Source: CALDTK01 sp965215115 (GTDB taxonomy: Bacteria > Bacteroidota > Bacteroidia > Chitinophagales > Saprospiraceae). From it: a stretch of DNA of 64,000 nucleotides. The notes below the pieces were generated by a model that worked only from the letters and a program-made list of their open reading frames with translations, searched no databases and was not told the DNA's origin. The DNA is taken from contig OZ244050.1 of NCBI GenBank assembly GCA_965215115.1, positions 1,364,001 to 1,428,000 of the forward strand. Direction: 5' to 3'. This document shows positions 51,094 to 58,895 of the stretch, piece after piece. Position numbers and translations under genes: made by a program. Positions within the stretch are counted from its first letter, which is position 1. Each line of letters opens with the position of its first letter.

Positions 51094-51501
51094 ATGAAGC
51101 CCGCCGAACTCAACGCCGCAGCTGCCCTTCGCGTCGATCGCCTCAGCGCCGCGGACCTCGCGCGGGCGCGGCAGGTGCTCGCGGACGAGACGGCCTCGGT
51201 AGCCGATCTGCCGACGCCCGTGGTCGAGACCTTCCGCTCGCTGCTCGAGCACTTCGAGCGCGGGCAAGACGTCGTGCTGGAGCTTGGTCCGGATTACCTC
51301 ACGGTCGAGGAGGCGGCGAGGGTGATGGGGGTAGACACTTCAACGGTCGATCGACTCATCCAGGTGGGCCAGTTCAACACGACATCAGAGAATTCTTCGA
51401 TTCGGATTTTTCGCGATTCCGTGATGAATTGGATTAGGGGACATCAGATACTTCAGGAGATGCGACGAGTCGGCTACGAAGGTCAATCAATAGACGATTA
51501 A
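51094..51501 (+). CDS. HTH antitoxin of a PIN toxin-antitoxin pair
   Basis: 135 residues. The N-terminal half is helical (ELNAAAALRVDRLSAADLARARQVLAD). The second half carries an excisionase/MerR-like helix-turn-helix: DYLTVEEAARVMGVDTSTVDRLIQVGQ with a wing toward SSIRIFRDSVMNWI. Such proteins encoded directly before a PIN gene act as the labile antitoxin and operon repressor. The stop overlaps the region of the PIN start, so expression is coupled. The 3' half and the toxin gene have lower GC content than the surroundings, as expected for a mobile module. Confidence 0.8.
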   Translation: MKPAELNAAAALRVDRLSAADLARARQVLADETASVADLPTPVVETFRSLLEHFERGQDVVLELGPDYLTVEEAARVMGVDTSTVDRLIQVGQFNTTSENSSIRIFRDSVMNWIRGHQILQEMRRVGYEGQSIDD

Positions 51502-51509
51502 TTGCGGTA

Positions 51510-52106
51510 ATTAAGATTTTCTTGGATGCTAACATTCTGTACTCCATCTTTCTCACCGATCTCTTCCTGAACCTCCACGAGCTTGGCCTTTGTAATGTGG
51601 TCTGGTCGACGTACGTAAAGACTGAGGCAGAGCGTCACCTCCTCGCCGATGCCCTCGATGACGTTACAAAGCAAGTCCGTAGGCGGCGGTTTGATCGTAT
51701 GCGTATTTTCGCCTTGCAGCAATCTATCCCGAGGAGCCGTGTGATACGGGTAGACTCTGCGCGGAGTCCCAATGTTGCCATAGACCTACCCGACGAAGGG
51801 GACATTCTTGTAGCAAGAGATGCGATAGCGTCCGGGGCGGAGGTTTTGGTCACTGAAAACGGCAAAGACTTTCCAGTTAGACTCCTTCATATTTATAATA
51901 TTTCGGTGCTTTCCGCCGAACAGACACTAATTAAATTGAGTACGAGAGAGCCTGCGGCATTTGGACGCGCGATTGACCTATGGCTAAACTTCAATCGGCA
52001 ATTCCCTAAAACGCGTGAAGACTTCCTAGCTTTCGTACGGCAACGCCAGTACCATACCCTCGCCCAACGCCTAGCTGATATCTGGGAAGCGCCACCAGCG
52101 GCGTGA
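51510..52106 (+). CDS. PIN-domain ribonuclease toxin
   Basis: About 194-198 residues. The PIN fold begins with the strand IKIFLDANILYS, where the Asp is the first catalytic acid. DEGDILVARDAIASGAEVLVTENGKDFP provides the later acids. A C-terminal extension of about 70 residues (PKTREDFLAFVRQRQYHTLAQRLADIW) is longer than in VapC. It should cleave RNA when not bound by the preceding antitoxin. No ATG or GTG exists between the antitoxin stop (51499-51501) and the domain. Translation must start at TTG 51522, leaving the Asp as residue 2, or at a rare ATT (51510 or 51501). I place it at 51510 so the first beta-strand is complete. A weak start may keep toxin synthesis low. Confidence 0.75.
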   Translation: MKIFLDANILYSIFLTDLFLNLHELGLCNVVWSTYVKTEAERHLLADALDDVTKQVRRRRFDRMRIFALQQSIPRSRVIRVDSARSPNVAIDLPDEGDILVARDAIASGAEVLVTENGKDFPVRLLHIYNISVLSAEQTLIKLSTREPAAFGRAIDLWLNFNRQFPKTREDFLAFVRQRQYHTLAQRLADIWEAPPAA

Positions 52107-52124
52107 GGTATCCTGCTCCTCAAG

Positions 52125-52217
52125 AGCGCCGTTCGACTGCCTCCGGGCAGCGGCGCTCAGTAGGGGTATTGATCTCGGTGGGACGGGGGGCACTGCCCAG
52201 AGGCAGTCGAACGCGCC
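52125..52217. repeat. GCGCCGTTCGACTGC family, copy 3 (double)
   Basis: AGCGCCGTTCGACTGC (52125-52140) with GGGCAGCGGCGCT (to 52157), followed by ACTGCC-CAGA-GGCAGT and CGAACGCGCC (52191-52217). GCAGTCGAACGCGC mirrors GCGCCGTTCGACTGC, so the whole copy is an inverted pair. Confidence 0.75.
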
Positions 52218-52218
52218 C

Positions 52219-52710
52219 CTACCCCGCCCGCCGCTCCAGCAACAGCGTGTCCCGCCACACGCCGTCCAGCTGCGCGATGCGCTCCCTCCTACCGACCTCC
52301 CGGAAGCCCGAGCGGCGGTGCAGGCGTACGCTCGCGGCATTCTCGGGGAAGACGCTCGCCTGCAGGGTCCAGAGGCCGTGGCGCTCGGAGGCCTCGGCGA
52401 GGGCGCCCAGGAGTGCCGTGCCGACGCCGCGGCCCCGCGCCGCCGCGGCGACGTAGACGCTCACCTCGGCCACGCCCCGGTAGACCTCGCGCGCGGACAC
52501 CGGCGAGAGCGCGGCCCAGCCCAGGATGGCGGCATCGACGCTGTGGCTATTGTCGCGCGCCACCGAACGCCCGAACGGCAGGTGCTTGCGGTCCCACTCG
52601 CCCCAGGTCGGGGCGGCCGTCTCGAAAGTGGCCAGCCGCGTGGCGATGCCCTGTTCGTAGATGGTGCGGACGGCCGGCCAGTCGGTTGGGGTGAGGTCGT
52701 CGATGTGCAT
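52219..52710 (-). CDS. GNAT N-acetyltransferase (phosphinothricin/arsinothricin type)
   Basis: 163 residues, ATG start. The GNAT fold of the PAT subgroup is clear: IDDLTPTDWPAVRTIYEQGI at the N-terminus, ILGWAALSPVSAREVYRGVAEVSVYV, the acetyl-CoA loop ARGRGVGTALLGAL, and ASVFPENAASVRLHRRSGFREVGRRERIAQLDGVWRDTLLLERR. This subgroup acetylates phosphinothricin, and members in arsenic clusters (ArsN1) act on arsinothricin. It directly follows the ArsR-DUF6428 frame (12 nt gap, same strand), which favours an ars-linked role. No arsC or ACR3 gene is nearby. Confidence 0.88.
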   Translation of the reverse strand: MHIDDLTPTDWPAVRTIYEQGIATRLATFETAAPTWGEWDRKHLPFGRSVARDNSHSVDAAILGWAALSPVSAREVYRGVAEVSVYVAAAARGRGVGTALLGALAEASERHGLWTLQASVFPENAASVRLHRRSGFREVGRRERIAQLDGVWRDTLLLERRAG

Positions 52711-52722
52711 CGGGGCCTCCGT

Positions 52723-53628
52723 TTAGCAGCAACCGCCGCCGGGGGTGCAGGCATTCGTACCGGCCTGCGCGAGCGAAAACATTGGCCTGGCAACCTTCTG
52801 CGCCGCGTCCGGGATTCCACACGCGTCCTGCGCGAGACACGCAGTCTGTTTTGGCGTAAGCTGAAACTCCCCGTCGCGAAAGCTGAGCCCGAACTTCCCG
52901 ATTGTATTCTGCTGATACTCGACCTCGATATTCAGGTCGTCACTGCCGAGGATGCGGTCGGCGAGCGAGACGATGTGCAGGAACTTCTCTGGCGCCAGGC
53001 GGTGGTCGTAGTCGTCGGCCTCCCAGAGCTGGAAGTTGGCCACGGCCTCGCGGCGCTCCGTGCCGCCGCAGTCGATGAAGTGCCGGGTGACGAGCCCGAC
53101 CTCGGTGACGTGGAAGTGGTCGGGCAGGTGGGTGCCGTCGGGCAGGCGGAAGCGGACGCTTTGCAGGGTCGGGAGGGTGGCTTTGAGGGCGGAGATGGTC
53201 ATGGGAGGAGGTGCTTGGGTGCGGGGTGCTTGGGTGCTTGGGTGCTTGGGTGCTTGGGTGCGGGGTGCTTGGGTGCTTGGGTGCGGGGTGCGGGGTGCGT
53301 AGTTTTGGGGTGCGCAGCAGGTGGCGTGTTGGAAGAAGGTTCGGAAGTGCTCGAAGGCTTTCGCCAAAACCTCCTCGTCGAGGCAGTAGCACACGGTGAG
53401 CCCGTCGATCTCGCCGCGGATGAGGCCCAAAGCCTTGAGCTCTTGGAGGTGCTGCGAGACGGTGGTGCGGGAGAGCGGGAGTTCGGCGGCGATGTCGCCG
53501 GAGATGCAGGTGCGCTTGGCGGCGAGCAGTTCGACGATGGCGACGCGGGCCGGGTGCGCCAGGCCCCGCGCGATGCGGGCGAGGTCGCGCTGGGCGTCGG
53601 TGAAGGCGGCGGTTTTGGCGGAAGCCAT
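52723..53628 (-). CDS. ArsR regulator joined in frame to DUF6428 domain
   Basis: 301 residues from the ATG at 53626-53628. Residues about 10-100 form an ArsR winged helix (ARIARGLAHPARVAIVELLAAKRTCISGDIAAELPLSRTTVSQHLQELKALGLIRGEIDG). A CC pair follows (FQHATCCAPQ), then about 35 residues of PRT/QAP/KHP repeats encoded by minisatellite locus 3. The rest, beginning at an internal Met (53202), matches DUF6428: ISALKATLPTLQSVRF, HVTEVGLVTRHFIDCGG, NFQLWEADDYDHRLAPEKF and a C-terminal CTPGGGCC. In other Bacteroidota these are two neighbouring genes of arsenic operons. Here no stop separates them, so this is either a fusion or two genes in one frame with initiation at 53202. A perfect -7 TATGTTTG lies upstream (53652-53659). 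Confidence 0.82.
   Translation of the reverse strand: MASAKTAAFTDAQRDLARIARGLAHPARVAIVELLAAKRTCISGDIAAELPLSRTTVSQHLQELKALGLIRGEIDGLTVCYCLDEEVLAKAFEHFRTFFQHATCCAPQNYAPRTPHPSTQAPRTQAPKHPSTQAPRTQAPPPMTISALKATLPTLQSVRFRLPDGTHLPDHFHVTEVGLVTRHFIDCGGTERREAVANFQLWEADDYDHRLAPEKFLHIVSLADRILGSDDLNIEVEYQQNTIGKFGLSFRDGEFQLTPKQTACLAQDACGIPDAAQKVARPMFSLAQAGTNACTPGGGCC
53213..53302 (-). repeat. CACCCCGCACCCAAG minisatellite, locus 3 (coding linker)
   Basis: About 90 bp of 8-bp and 15-bp units (CTTGGGTG, GCGGGGTG on this strand) lie exactly between the ArsR and DUF6428 parts and are translated as PRTPHP/STQAPKHP repeats. Confidence 0.85.
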
Positions 53629-53651
53629 AGTGACGGCTGTGAAGTATGTCG

Positions 53652-53659
53652 CAAACATA
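53652..53659 (-). promoter_or_regulatory. Bacteroidota -7 promoter element of the ars-type operon
   Basis: The complement reads TATGTTTG, a perfect TAnnTTTG match, 23 nt before the ArsR start. The surrounding ATGACGTATG/CATACGTCAT is palindromic and may be the ArsR operator. Confidence 0.55.
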
Positions 53660-53840
53660 CGTCATAGTCGCTTATCTGGCGTGGTTTGGCGACTTTCGTC
53701 AAAACTGTAGCCGGCCGGGTGTTCGTCGCGTAGGCATCTTCGTGACCGCCGTGCGAATCCTCAAGTCCGTGAAACCCTGCCCGGCGAGGCGCGCCGCGGG
53801 AACGGTTGGAGGCGGGTTTCTGAGCGGGGGGGGGTAGACG

Positions 53841-55907
53841 CTAGGTCGGAGGACCCTGGGGCGTTACGTAAGCCTGGCTGGGGTGGTTGGGGAGATCGGG
53901 GAACAAGCGGGTGAGCCTTCCTGCGTCGATGAGGGGCTTCAGGTAACGTCTCAGAAGATAATCCTCGTTCCTTCCGAGGAGCTTAGATAGACTAGCTACT
54001 GATCGTGGAGACTTGCACAACGCTAATACGAGGACTTCTACTTCGCTCGGATCCGAAATCCTCGGTTTGAGGGCCGCGAGATCGGCTTTCAGCGTTTTAC
54101 CGACAGGCGCCTGATCGACTGTTGCGAGTAACAGTTCAAAATTAGTGGGCTCAACCTGGATTGACGCACGTCCCGTGATAGCGGCGGGGGGTTCCGTGAT
54201 AGTGGGCTGAGGTTCCGTGATAGCGGCTGGGGCTTCCGTGATAGCGACCGGAGGTTCCGTGATAGCGACCGGAGGTTCCGTGATAAAGGGGCGAGGTTCT
54301 GTGCTATAGTCCTCATCTACCGTAGAAGTGGAGCGAGGTTCTGTGTTAGGGCCGTCTCCTGGCGTGATGAGGCCCTCGCCATCCGTGGCACTGGCAGCGG
54401 GGTGCTCTGCGCGAAAAGTGGCCCAAGAGTCGATCAGCGTCTTGCCCTGCGCGTAGTACGTCCCGCGCCCCCTACCTTTCTGCTGCACGAGCCCGGCGTC
54501 GACGAGGGCTTTGATCTCCGTGCGGGCCTCCGCGGGAGTCTGCCCGGTGAGTTGTCGGTAGCGGAGGGTGTCAATAGCGCCGACCTCGCGCAGGAACACG
54601 ATCGCCTGCTGCTGGCTCGCGGCGAGCTTGTGCTCGGCGAGTCTCGACAGCCAGGCCAGGTCGGCGGGGGTGAAGAAGTGATGTAGCAGGAGGCGCGCCG
54701 TGAAGTCGTCGTCCCGGCGGCTCGACTGGAATGTCGGTGCCGACAGGCCCGCGTCCCGCAGGAGATTGCGCATCCGCCGGATGCCCGTGCCCTTGGTCTC
54801 GGCGAGGTTGGTCTCGTGGAAGGCCGCCGCGATGACACCATTGCGCGTGACCGACTTCGGACTCCCGAGTTGCTCCTCGGATTTAAGCGAATATCCAGGA
54901 TTGATGACCTCGATGCGATTGTTGTACCGGATGATCTGGATCGCGGACTGCACCCGGTACGAGCGGTGCATCACTGCATTGGTAAGTGCCTCCCGCAGGG
55001 CACGGCTCGGGAGCCCTACCGTGCTGGCCTGGAGTTCGCCCTCCCGCAGTTGGAAGGCGCGCGGCAGGTCGGCGTAGACCTCGTTGACCATCCGCGGTAG
55101 CGTGAGGAACAGCGCACCGCGCAGGTCGAGGTTCGTGAAGCTCGCATCGAGGTCCGACATCCACACGTTGCCCGGCACGCGGATGTAGTCGAGCCGCATC
55201 ATCGGGAAGAGTCGCCGGATGATGGCGCCGGTGCCGAAGAGGATCACTCCGGCCACCGTGAGTCGCGTATCGGGGCCAATGGCCTTACAGTTAAGCGACT
55301 CCAGCAGCTCGCTGTCGTCCAGCGCCAACTCCTCCGCCCCCGCATTCACCTCGGCGCGCAGCGTTCTGTAGCGACGGAGGGCCTCCGGGTCGACGTGCTG
55401 CATGCCGGTGCCGTCGAGGAGGGTTGCGTCGTAGGTATCACGATCGGTGTAAAACACCTCCAGGTCGTCCTCCGTGCACCTTTGATCGGTTGGCCCCACG
55501 CGCAACAATGCGCCCCCGGGTAGGCCTTTGGCCTTGAAGTAAATAGGCTTCTGTCCGTTCGGCGATTCCGGCACCACGGCCACGAGCACCGACTTACCGT
55601 CTACCTGCTCGATCGAGATCGTCGGTCGGATCCGGTGGTTGAATCGACTCGCGCACTGGCTCGCGAGGTCCGACTGGAGCTTGTCCGGATCCGGCACCCC
55701 GACCACCTCGTAGTAGGGAAACAGCGAGTTGTCGGCCTCTCGGCGCTCCACGCCCAGGATCAGCGTTCCACCGCCGAGGTCGGGCGTGTTGGCGAAGGCG
55801 CAGACGGTCTCCATCACGGAGTCCCCAATCTTGCCCCCGCGTTTGGCCTCGAGGTTCTCGAGTTCGTCGGCGTCATTGAGGAGTTCGAGGAGGTCTATCG
55901 CGTTCAC
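53841..55907 (-). CDS. AlbA_2 (Schlafen-type) putative DNA-binding/ATPase-like regulator
   Basis: 688 residues, GTG start at 55905-55907. The N-terminal AlbA_2 domain has LENLEAKRGGKIGDSVMETVCAFANTPDLGGGTLILGVE (about residues 17-57). A COG2865-type HATPase-like region follows with LREALTNAVMHRSYRVQSAIQIIRYNNRIEVINPGY and TKGTGIRRMRNLLRDAGL. A winged-helix part comes next (YRQLTGQTPAEARTEIKALVDAGLVQQKG). Then there is a linker of 7-residue repeats ITEPPVA (21-bp DNA units, 54181-54300), and the C-terminus holds a second winged helix. Such proteins occur as orphan regulators and in defence islands. A -7-like TACCTTCC ends 4 nt before the start. The gene is divergent from the DUF262 gene. Confidence 0.85.
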   Translation of the reverse strand: MNAIDLLELLNDADELENLEAKRGGKIGDSVMETVCAFANTPDLGGGTLILGVERREADNSLFPYYEVVGVPDPDKLQSDLASQCASRFNHRIRPTISIEQVDGKSVLVAVVPESPNGQKPIYFKAKGLPGGALLRVGPTDQRCTEDDLEVFYTDRDTYDATLLDGTGMQHVDPEALRRYRTLRAEVNAGAEELALDDSELLESLNCKAIGPDTRLTVAGVILFGTGAIIRRLFPMMRLDYIRVPGNVWMSDLDASFTNLDLRGALFLTLPRMVNEVYADLPRAFQLREGELQASTVGLPSRALREALTNAVMHRSYRVQSAIQIIRYNNRIEVINPGYSLKSEEQLGSPKSVTRNGVIAAAFHETNLAETKGTGIRRMRNLLRDAGLSAPTFQSSRRDDDFTARLLLHHFFTPADLAWLSRLAEHKLAASQQQAIVFLREVGAIDTLRYRQLTGQTPAEARTEIKALVDAGLVQQKGRGRGTYYAQGKTLIDSWATFRAEHPAASATDGEGLITPGDGPNTEPRSTSTVDEDYSTEPRPFITEPPVAITEPPVAITEAPAAITEPQPTITEPPAAITGRASIQVEPTNFELLLATVDQAPVGKTLKADLAALKPRISDPSEVEVLVLALCKSPRSVASLSKLLGRNEDYLLRRYLKPLIDAGRLTRLFPDLPNHPSQAYVTPQGPPT
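54181..54300 (-). repeat. 21-bp coding tandem repeat (ITEPPVA)
   Basis: Five to six 21-bp units containing GTTCCGTGATAGCGACCGGAG encode a flexible ITEPPVA linker between two winged-helix parts of the AlbA_2 protein. The two middle units are identical, so the array is recent or still changing. Confidence 0.85.
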
Positions 55908-55911
55908 TGCG

Positions 55912-55919
55912 GGAAGGTA
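55912..55919 (-). promoter_or_regulatory. Possible -7 promoter element of the AlbA_2 gene
   Basis: The complement reads TACCTTCC, 4 nt before the GTG start. It fits the start-proximal pattern seen at other genes here but matches the consensus at only six of eight positions. Confidence 0.3.
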
Positions 55920-56128
55920 GCGGCTACCAGAGCGTCGGTGGGAGTAGCGGGGCGTGCGGCGGGTGCGGCTTTCGCCAAAACTATGGGCGCAGCGCTATCG
56001 GAGGGCAATCGGGTCGTAGATCACGATAGAGACCTACCGAGGCGGAAAAGATGGTCCGACCCTGCCGTAGGCCTCGGAGCGTGCCTGCGTTCCTAACCGT
56101 TAGCTTACCCCCCCCCCTAAACACCCCC

Positions 56129-57919
56129 ATGCAGAACATCCAAAAGGCAGACACCTTCCCGCTCGGCCGGCTCTTCGACCAGATCCGCGACGGGCGTTTC
56201 GTCATCCCCGATTTCCAGCGCGAGTTCGCCTGGGGAGCCTGGGACGTGCGGGACCTCGTGCAGTCGGTCTTCCTCGACTACTACATCGGCAACTTGCTGT
56301 TGTGGAAGTCGACCAAACACAACGTCGAGGCCCTCGCCTGCGAGCCGCTGTTCGGTTTTGGCGGAAGCCTCCACCCCGAGTACATCGTGCTCGACGGGCA
56401 GCAACGGCTCACCGCCCTGCACTACGCCTTCTTTCAGCCGGATCGGGACTTCCCCGGTCGTAAGAACCCTTACTTATTCTTCCTGCGGATCGACCGGTAC
56501 GCCCTCGACCGCGACGACGACGAGGCGTTTTTCTACTACCGCAAAACGAACTACTACGCGAGGGTCATCATCGATCGTGAGTCTCAATACCGTGAGCACC
56601 TGATGCCGCTCACCGTCTTCACCGACCAAGGCTTCGACCAGCGGGATTGGTTGGACGGCTACGCCGAGTTTTGGCGACAAGCCGCCCGCCAGCCGGAGGC
56701 CAAACTGCACGAGCACCACGCCGAACTGCTAGCGCAAGCCGATGCGCTCAATAGGGAATTCCGCAACCTCACGCGCGACTATAACGTGAGCTACATCACG
56801 CTCGAGGCAGATGTCGAGCTCGCGAAAGTGTGCGAGATCTTCACGAAGATCAACGCGCGCGGCGTGCGACTCGACACCTTCGACCTCCTCAACGCGATCA
56901 CGAAGCCGAAGGGACTGCGGCTCAAGGCGATGCACCGGGAGGCCGTGGCCGCCCTGCCGAACGACTACCCGAGCCTCAACACGAAGTCCTACATCCTCAT
57001 GGTGATGTCGATCGTGGAGCAGACCTACTGCTCGCCGAAGTACCTGTACTACCTAGTACCGGGCGCCGTAAAGCAGATTCGCGTGGCCGGTAAACGCGAG
57101 GAGGTGACGTTGATCCACACGCCGGAGGCCTTCGAGACAAAGTGGAACGCCGCCGTGACGAGCCTCACCCGCGGGATCACCGCCCTCAAGAACTCACGGA
57201 GCTACGGCGCCCTCCGCGAGAGCTTCCTGCCCTACCCCAGCATCGTCCCGATATTCAGCGTCCTGCTGGAGAAGGTTCGTGCCGGAGACAAGATCGAAGA
57301 CCCGGTAAGCGCGCATCAGAAACTCAAGGAGTGGTACTGGGCCTCGGTGTTCGGGGAGCGCTACTCGAGCAGCGTCGAGTCGACCTCGGCGGCGGACTTC
57401 CAATCCGTGTCGCGGTGGCTCAGCGGCGGTGACGCGCCGAAGGCCGTGACGGATTTCGCGCAGGAAGTGGCCAACGTCGACTTCCTCGCGCTCCAGCAGA
57501 CGCAAAGTGCGCGCTACCGTGCCGTGTTCAACCTCATGATCATCGCGGGTGCTAGTGACTGGCAACACTATGGCCTCCCGGAAGATGGTGATCTCGACGA
57601 TCACCACATCGTCCCCCGCGCGCAGGCCAAGCGGCTGGGCCTCGGCGACGAGATCAACTCCGTACTGAATCGTGTCCCGATCTCCTCGGCCACCAATCGA
57701 CACATCATCCGAGATCGCCTCCCGAATGACTACCTCGCGGAAATGTTTGCGAATAGCCAGGATGCGCAGTCCGTCTACGCTACGCTCGATTCACACCTCA
57801 TCTCCCGCGAGGCTACCGATATTCTCTTGCGGACGCCTTTCGGCAAAACCGATTTCGAAGAGTTTCTGGCGGAGCGGGAGCGGGTGGTGCGCGAGCGCGT
57901 GTTAAGGCTAGTAAGGTGA
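56129..57919 (+). CDS. DUF262 plus HNH-like protein (GmrSD-type, possible defence nuclease)
   Basis: 596 residues from the ATG at 56129. The N-terminal DUF262 (ParB-like nucleotidase) domain has RFVIPDFQREFAWGAWDVRDLVQSVFLDYYIGNLLLW and VLDGQQRLTALHYAF (around residue 87-100). KINARGVRLDTFDLLNA is the third typical DUF262 motif. Near the C-terminus DDHHIVPRAQ (His492, His493) with NRVPISSATNRHI looks like the HNH part of DUF1524. This architecture is that of GmrSD type IV restriction enzymes, which use an NTP and cut modified phage DNA; many relatives are uncharacterised. It is divergent from the AlbA_2 gene with a 221-bp gap and is followed by a palindromic repeat. Mini-hairpins occur at 56354, 56667 and 57835. 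Confidence 0.85.
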   Translation: MQNIQKADTFPLGRLFDQIRDGRFVIPDFQREFAWGAWDVRDLVQSVFLDYYIGNLLLWKSTKHNVEALACEPLFGFGGSLHPEYIVLDGQQRLTALHYAFFQPDRDFPGRKNPYLFFLRIDRYALDRDDDEAFFYYRKTNYYARVIIDRESQYREHLMPLTVFTDQGFDQRDWLDGYAEFWRQAARQPEAKLHEHHAELLAQADALNREFRNLTRDYNVSYITLEADVELAKVCEIFTKINARGVRLDTFDLLNAITKPKGLRLKAMHREAVAALPNDYPSLNTKSYILMVMSIVEQTYCSPKYLYYLVPGAVKQIRVAGKREEVTLIHTPEAFETKWNAAVTSLTRGITALKNSRSYGALRESFLPYPSIVPIFSVLLEKVRAGDKIEDPVSAHQKLKEWYWASVFGERYSSSVESTSAADFQSVSRWLSGGDAPKAVTDFAQEVANVDFLALQQTQSARYRAVFNLMIIAGASDWQHYGLPEDGDLDDHHIVPRAQAKRLGLGDEINSVLNRVPISSATNRHIIRDRLPNDYLAEMFANSQDAQSVYATLDSHLISREATDILLRTPFGKTDFEEFLAERERVVRERVLRLVR

Positions 57920-57990
57920 TGGCGCCAATGCGTACAGCTACGCGCACGCCCGTGGCTACGCTTTTGTGAGCGAGGTGTTTTTTGAGGCAT

Positions 57991-58030
57991 ACTGCCTAGA
58001 GGCAGTCGAACGCGCCACTCCGAACGCGCC
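57991..58030. repeat. GCGCCGTTCGACTGC family, copy 4 (partial, inverted)
   Basis: ACTGCCTAGAGGCAGT is a short hairpin followed by CGAACGCGCC, repeated as CCGAACGCGCC ten bases later. It is the same 3' module as in copy 3. Confidence 0.7.
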
Positions 58031-58155
58031 GAGAACCCCGCCGCACTCGCCCCTCGCCGCGCCCAGGACGCTGCAAATACTCAATCACGAGACTTTCGTC
58101 AAAACCGCACTTACCCTACGTATCTTTATCACCTTCGCCGCCACAACCGCCCGCC

Positions 58156-58884
58156 ATGCGCCGAAACCTAGCCCTCCTCGGCCTCACCCTCGGCTGGTTC
58201 GCGCTCGTGGCACAGTTCGTGCTCATGCTCCAGCACCGGCAGGCGGGTGTGGCGGAGACGGTGGTGCGGTTCTTTAGCTTCTTCACGATCCTCACCAACC
58301 TCCTGGTGGCCGATCTACTTCACGGGGCAGGCCCTGCGCCGCAAACCTCCGCCGGGGCCTCACGTGGGCGCTGCCCCCGGGCTCTTCGCCAGGCCGGGCA
58401 CCCTCACGGCGCTCACGACCTTCATCCTCATCGTCGGCGTCGTTTATCAGGTCGTGCTGCGGCAGACCTGGTCGCCGGTGGGGCTCCAGCGCCTCGTCGA
58501 CGAACTGTTGCACACCGTCATCCCGCCGCTCGTGCTGCTGTACTGGGTGCTGTTTGCCGGGCGCCGCGAAGCCAGTTGGCGCGCTTGCGGTCCGTGGTTG
58601 CTGTACCCGCTCGCGTACCTGGCGTTGGTGTTGATCCGCGGCGCCTGGTCGGGTTTCTACCGTAGTTGGCGCGCTTGCGGTCCGTGGTTGCTGTACCCGC
58701 TCGCGTACCTGGCGTTGGTGTTGATCCGCGGCGCCTGGTCGGGTTTCTACCCGTATCCCTGGCGATCCCCGATTTAGGCATCGCTAGGGTGCTAGTCAAT
58801 GCATTGCTTATCCTCGCGGTGGCGCTCGCGATGCTCGCGGCGTTTATTTGGGTCGGGCAGCGTAGGGCTGGCCCCGTCACCTAA
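58156..58884 (+). pseudogene. Pr6Pr-family membrane protein with duplication and two frameshifts
   Basis: Three frames together encode one Pr6Pr (FAR-17a/AIG1-like) six-helix membrane protein. The first frame gives LGLTLGWFALVAQFVLMLQHRQAG and FFSFFTILTNLLVA. After an apparent 1-nt insertion near 58311 (GCCGATC), the second gives IYFTGQALRR...TALTTFILIVGVVYQVVLRQTW and LLHTVIPPLVLLYWVLFAG. After a second shift near 58757 the first frame resumes with LAIPDLGIARVLVNALLILAVALAMLAAFIWVGQRR. A perfect 90-bp tandem duplication (58574-58663, 58664-58753) repeats WRACGPWLLYPLAYLALVLIRGAWSGFY. The gene is inactive unless these are assembly or sequencing errors. The possible -7 element TATCTTTA lies upstream near 58122. 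Confidence 0.75.
58574..58753 (+). repeat. Perfect 90-bp tandem duplication
   Basis: Two identical 90-bp units beginning AGTTGGCGCGCTTGCGG at 58574 and 58664. The unit length keeps the reading frame (30 codons) and doubles one membrane segment of the Pr6Pr protein. Identity over the whole unit suggests a very recent event or an assembly artefact. Confidence 0.92.
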
Positions 58885-58895
58885 CGCTTGTTGCT

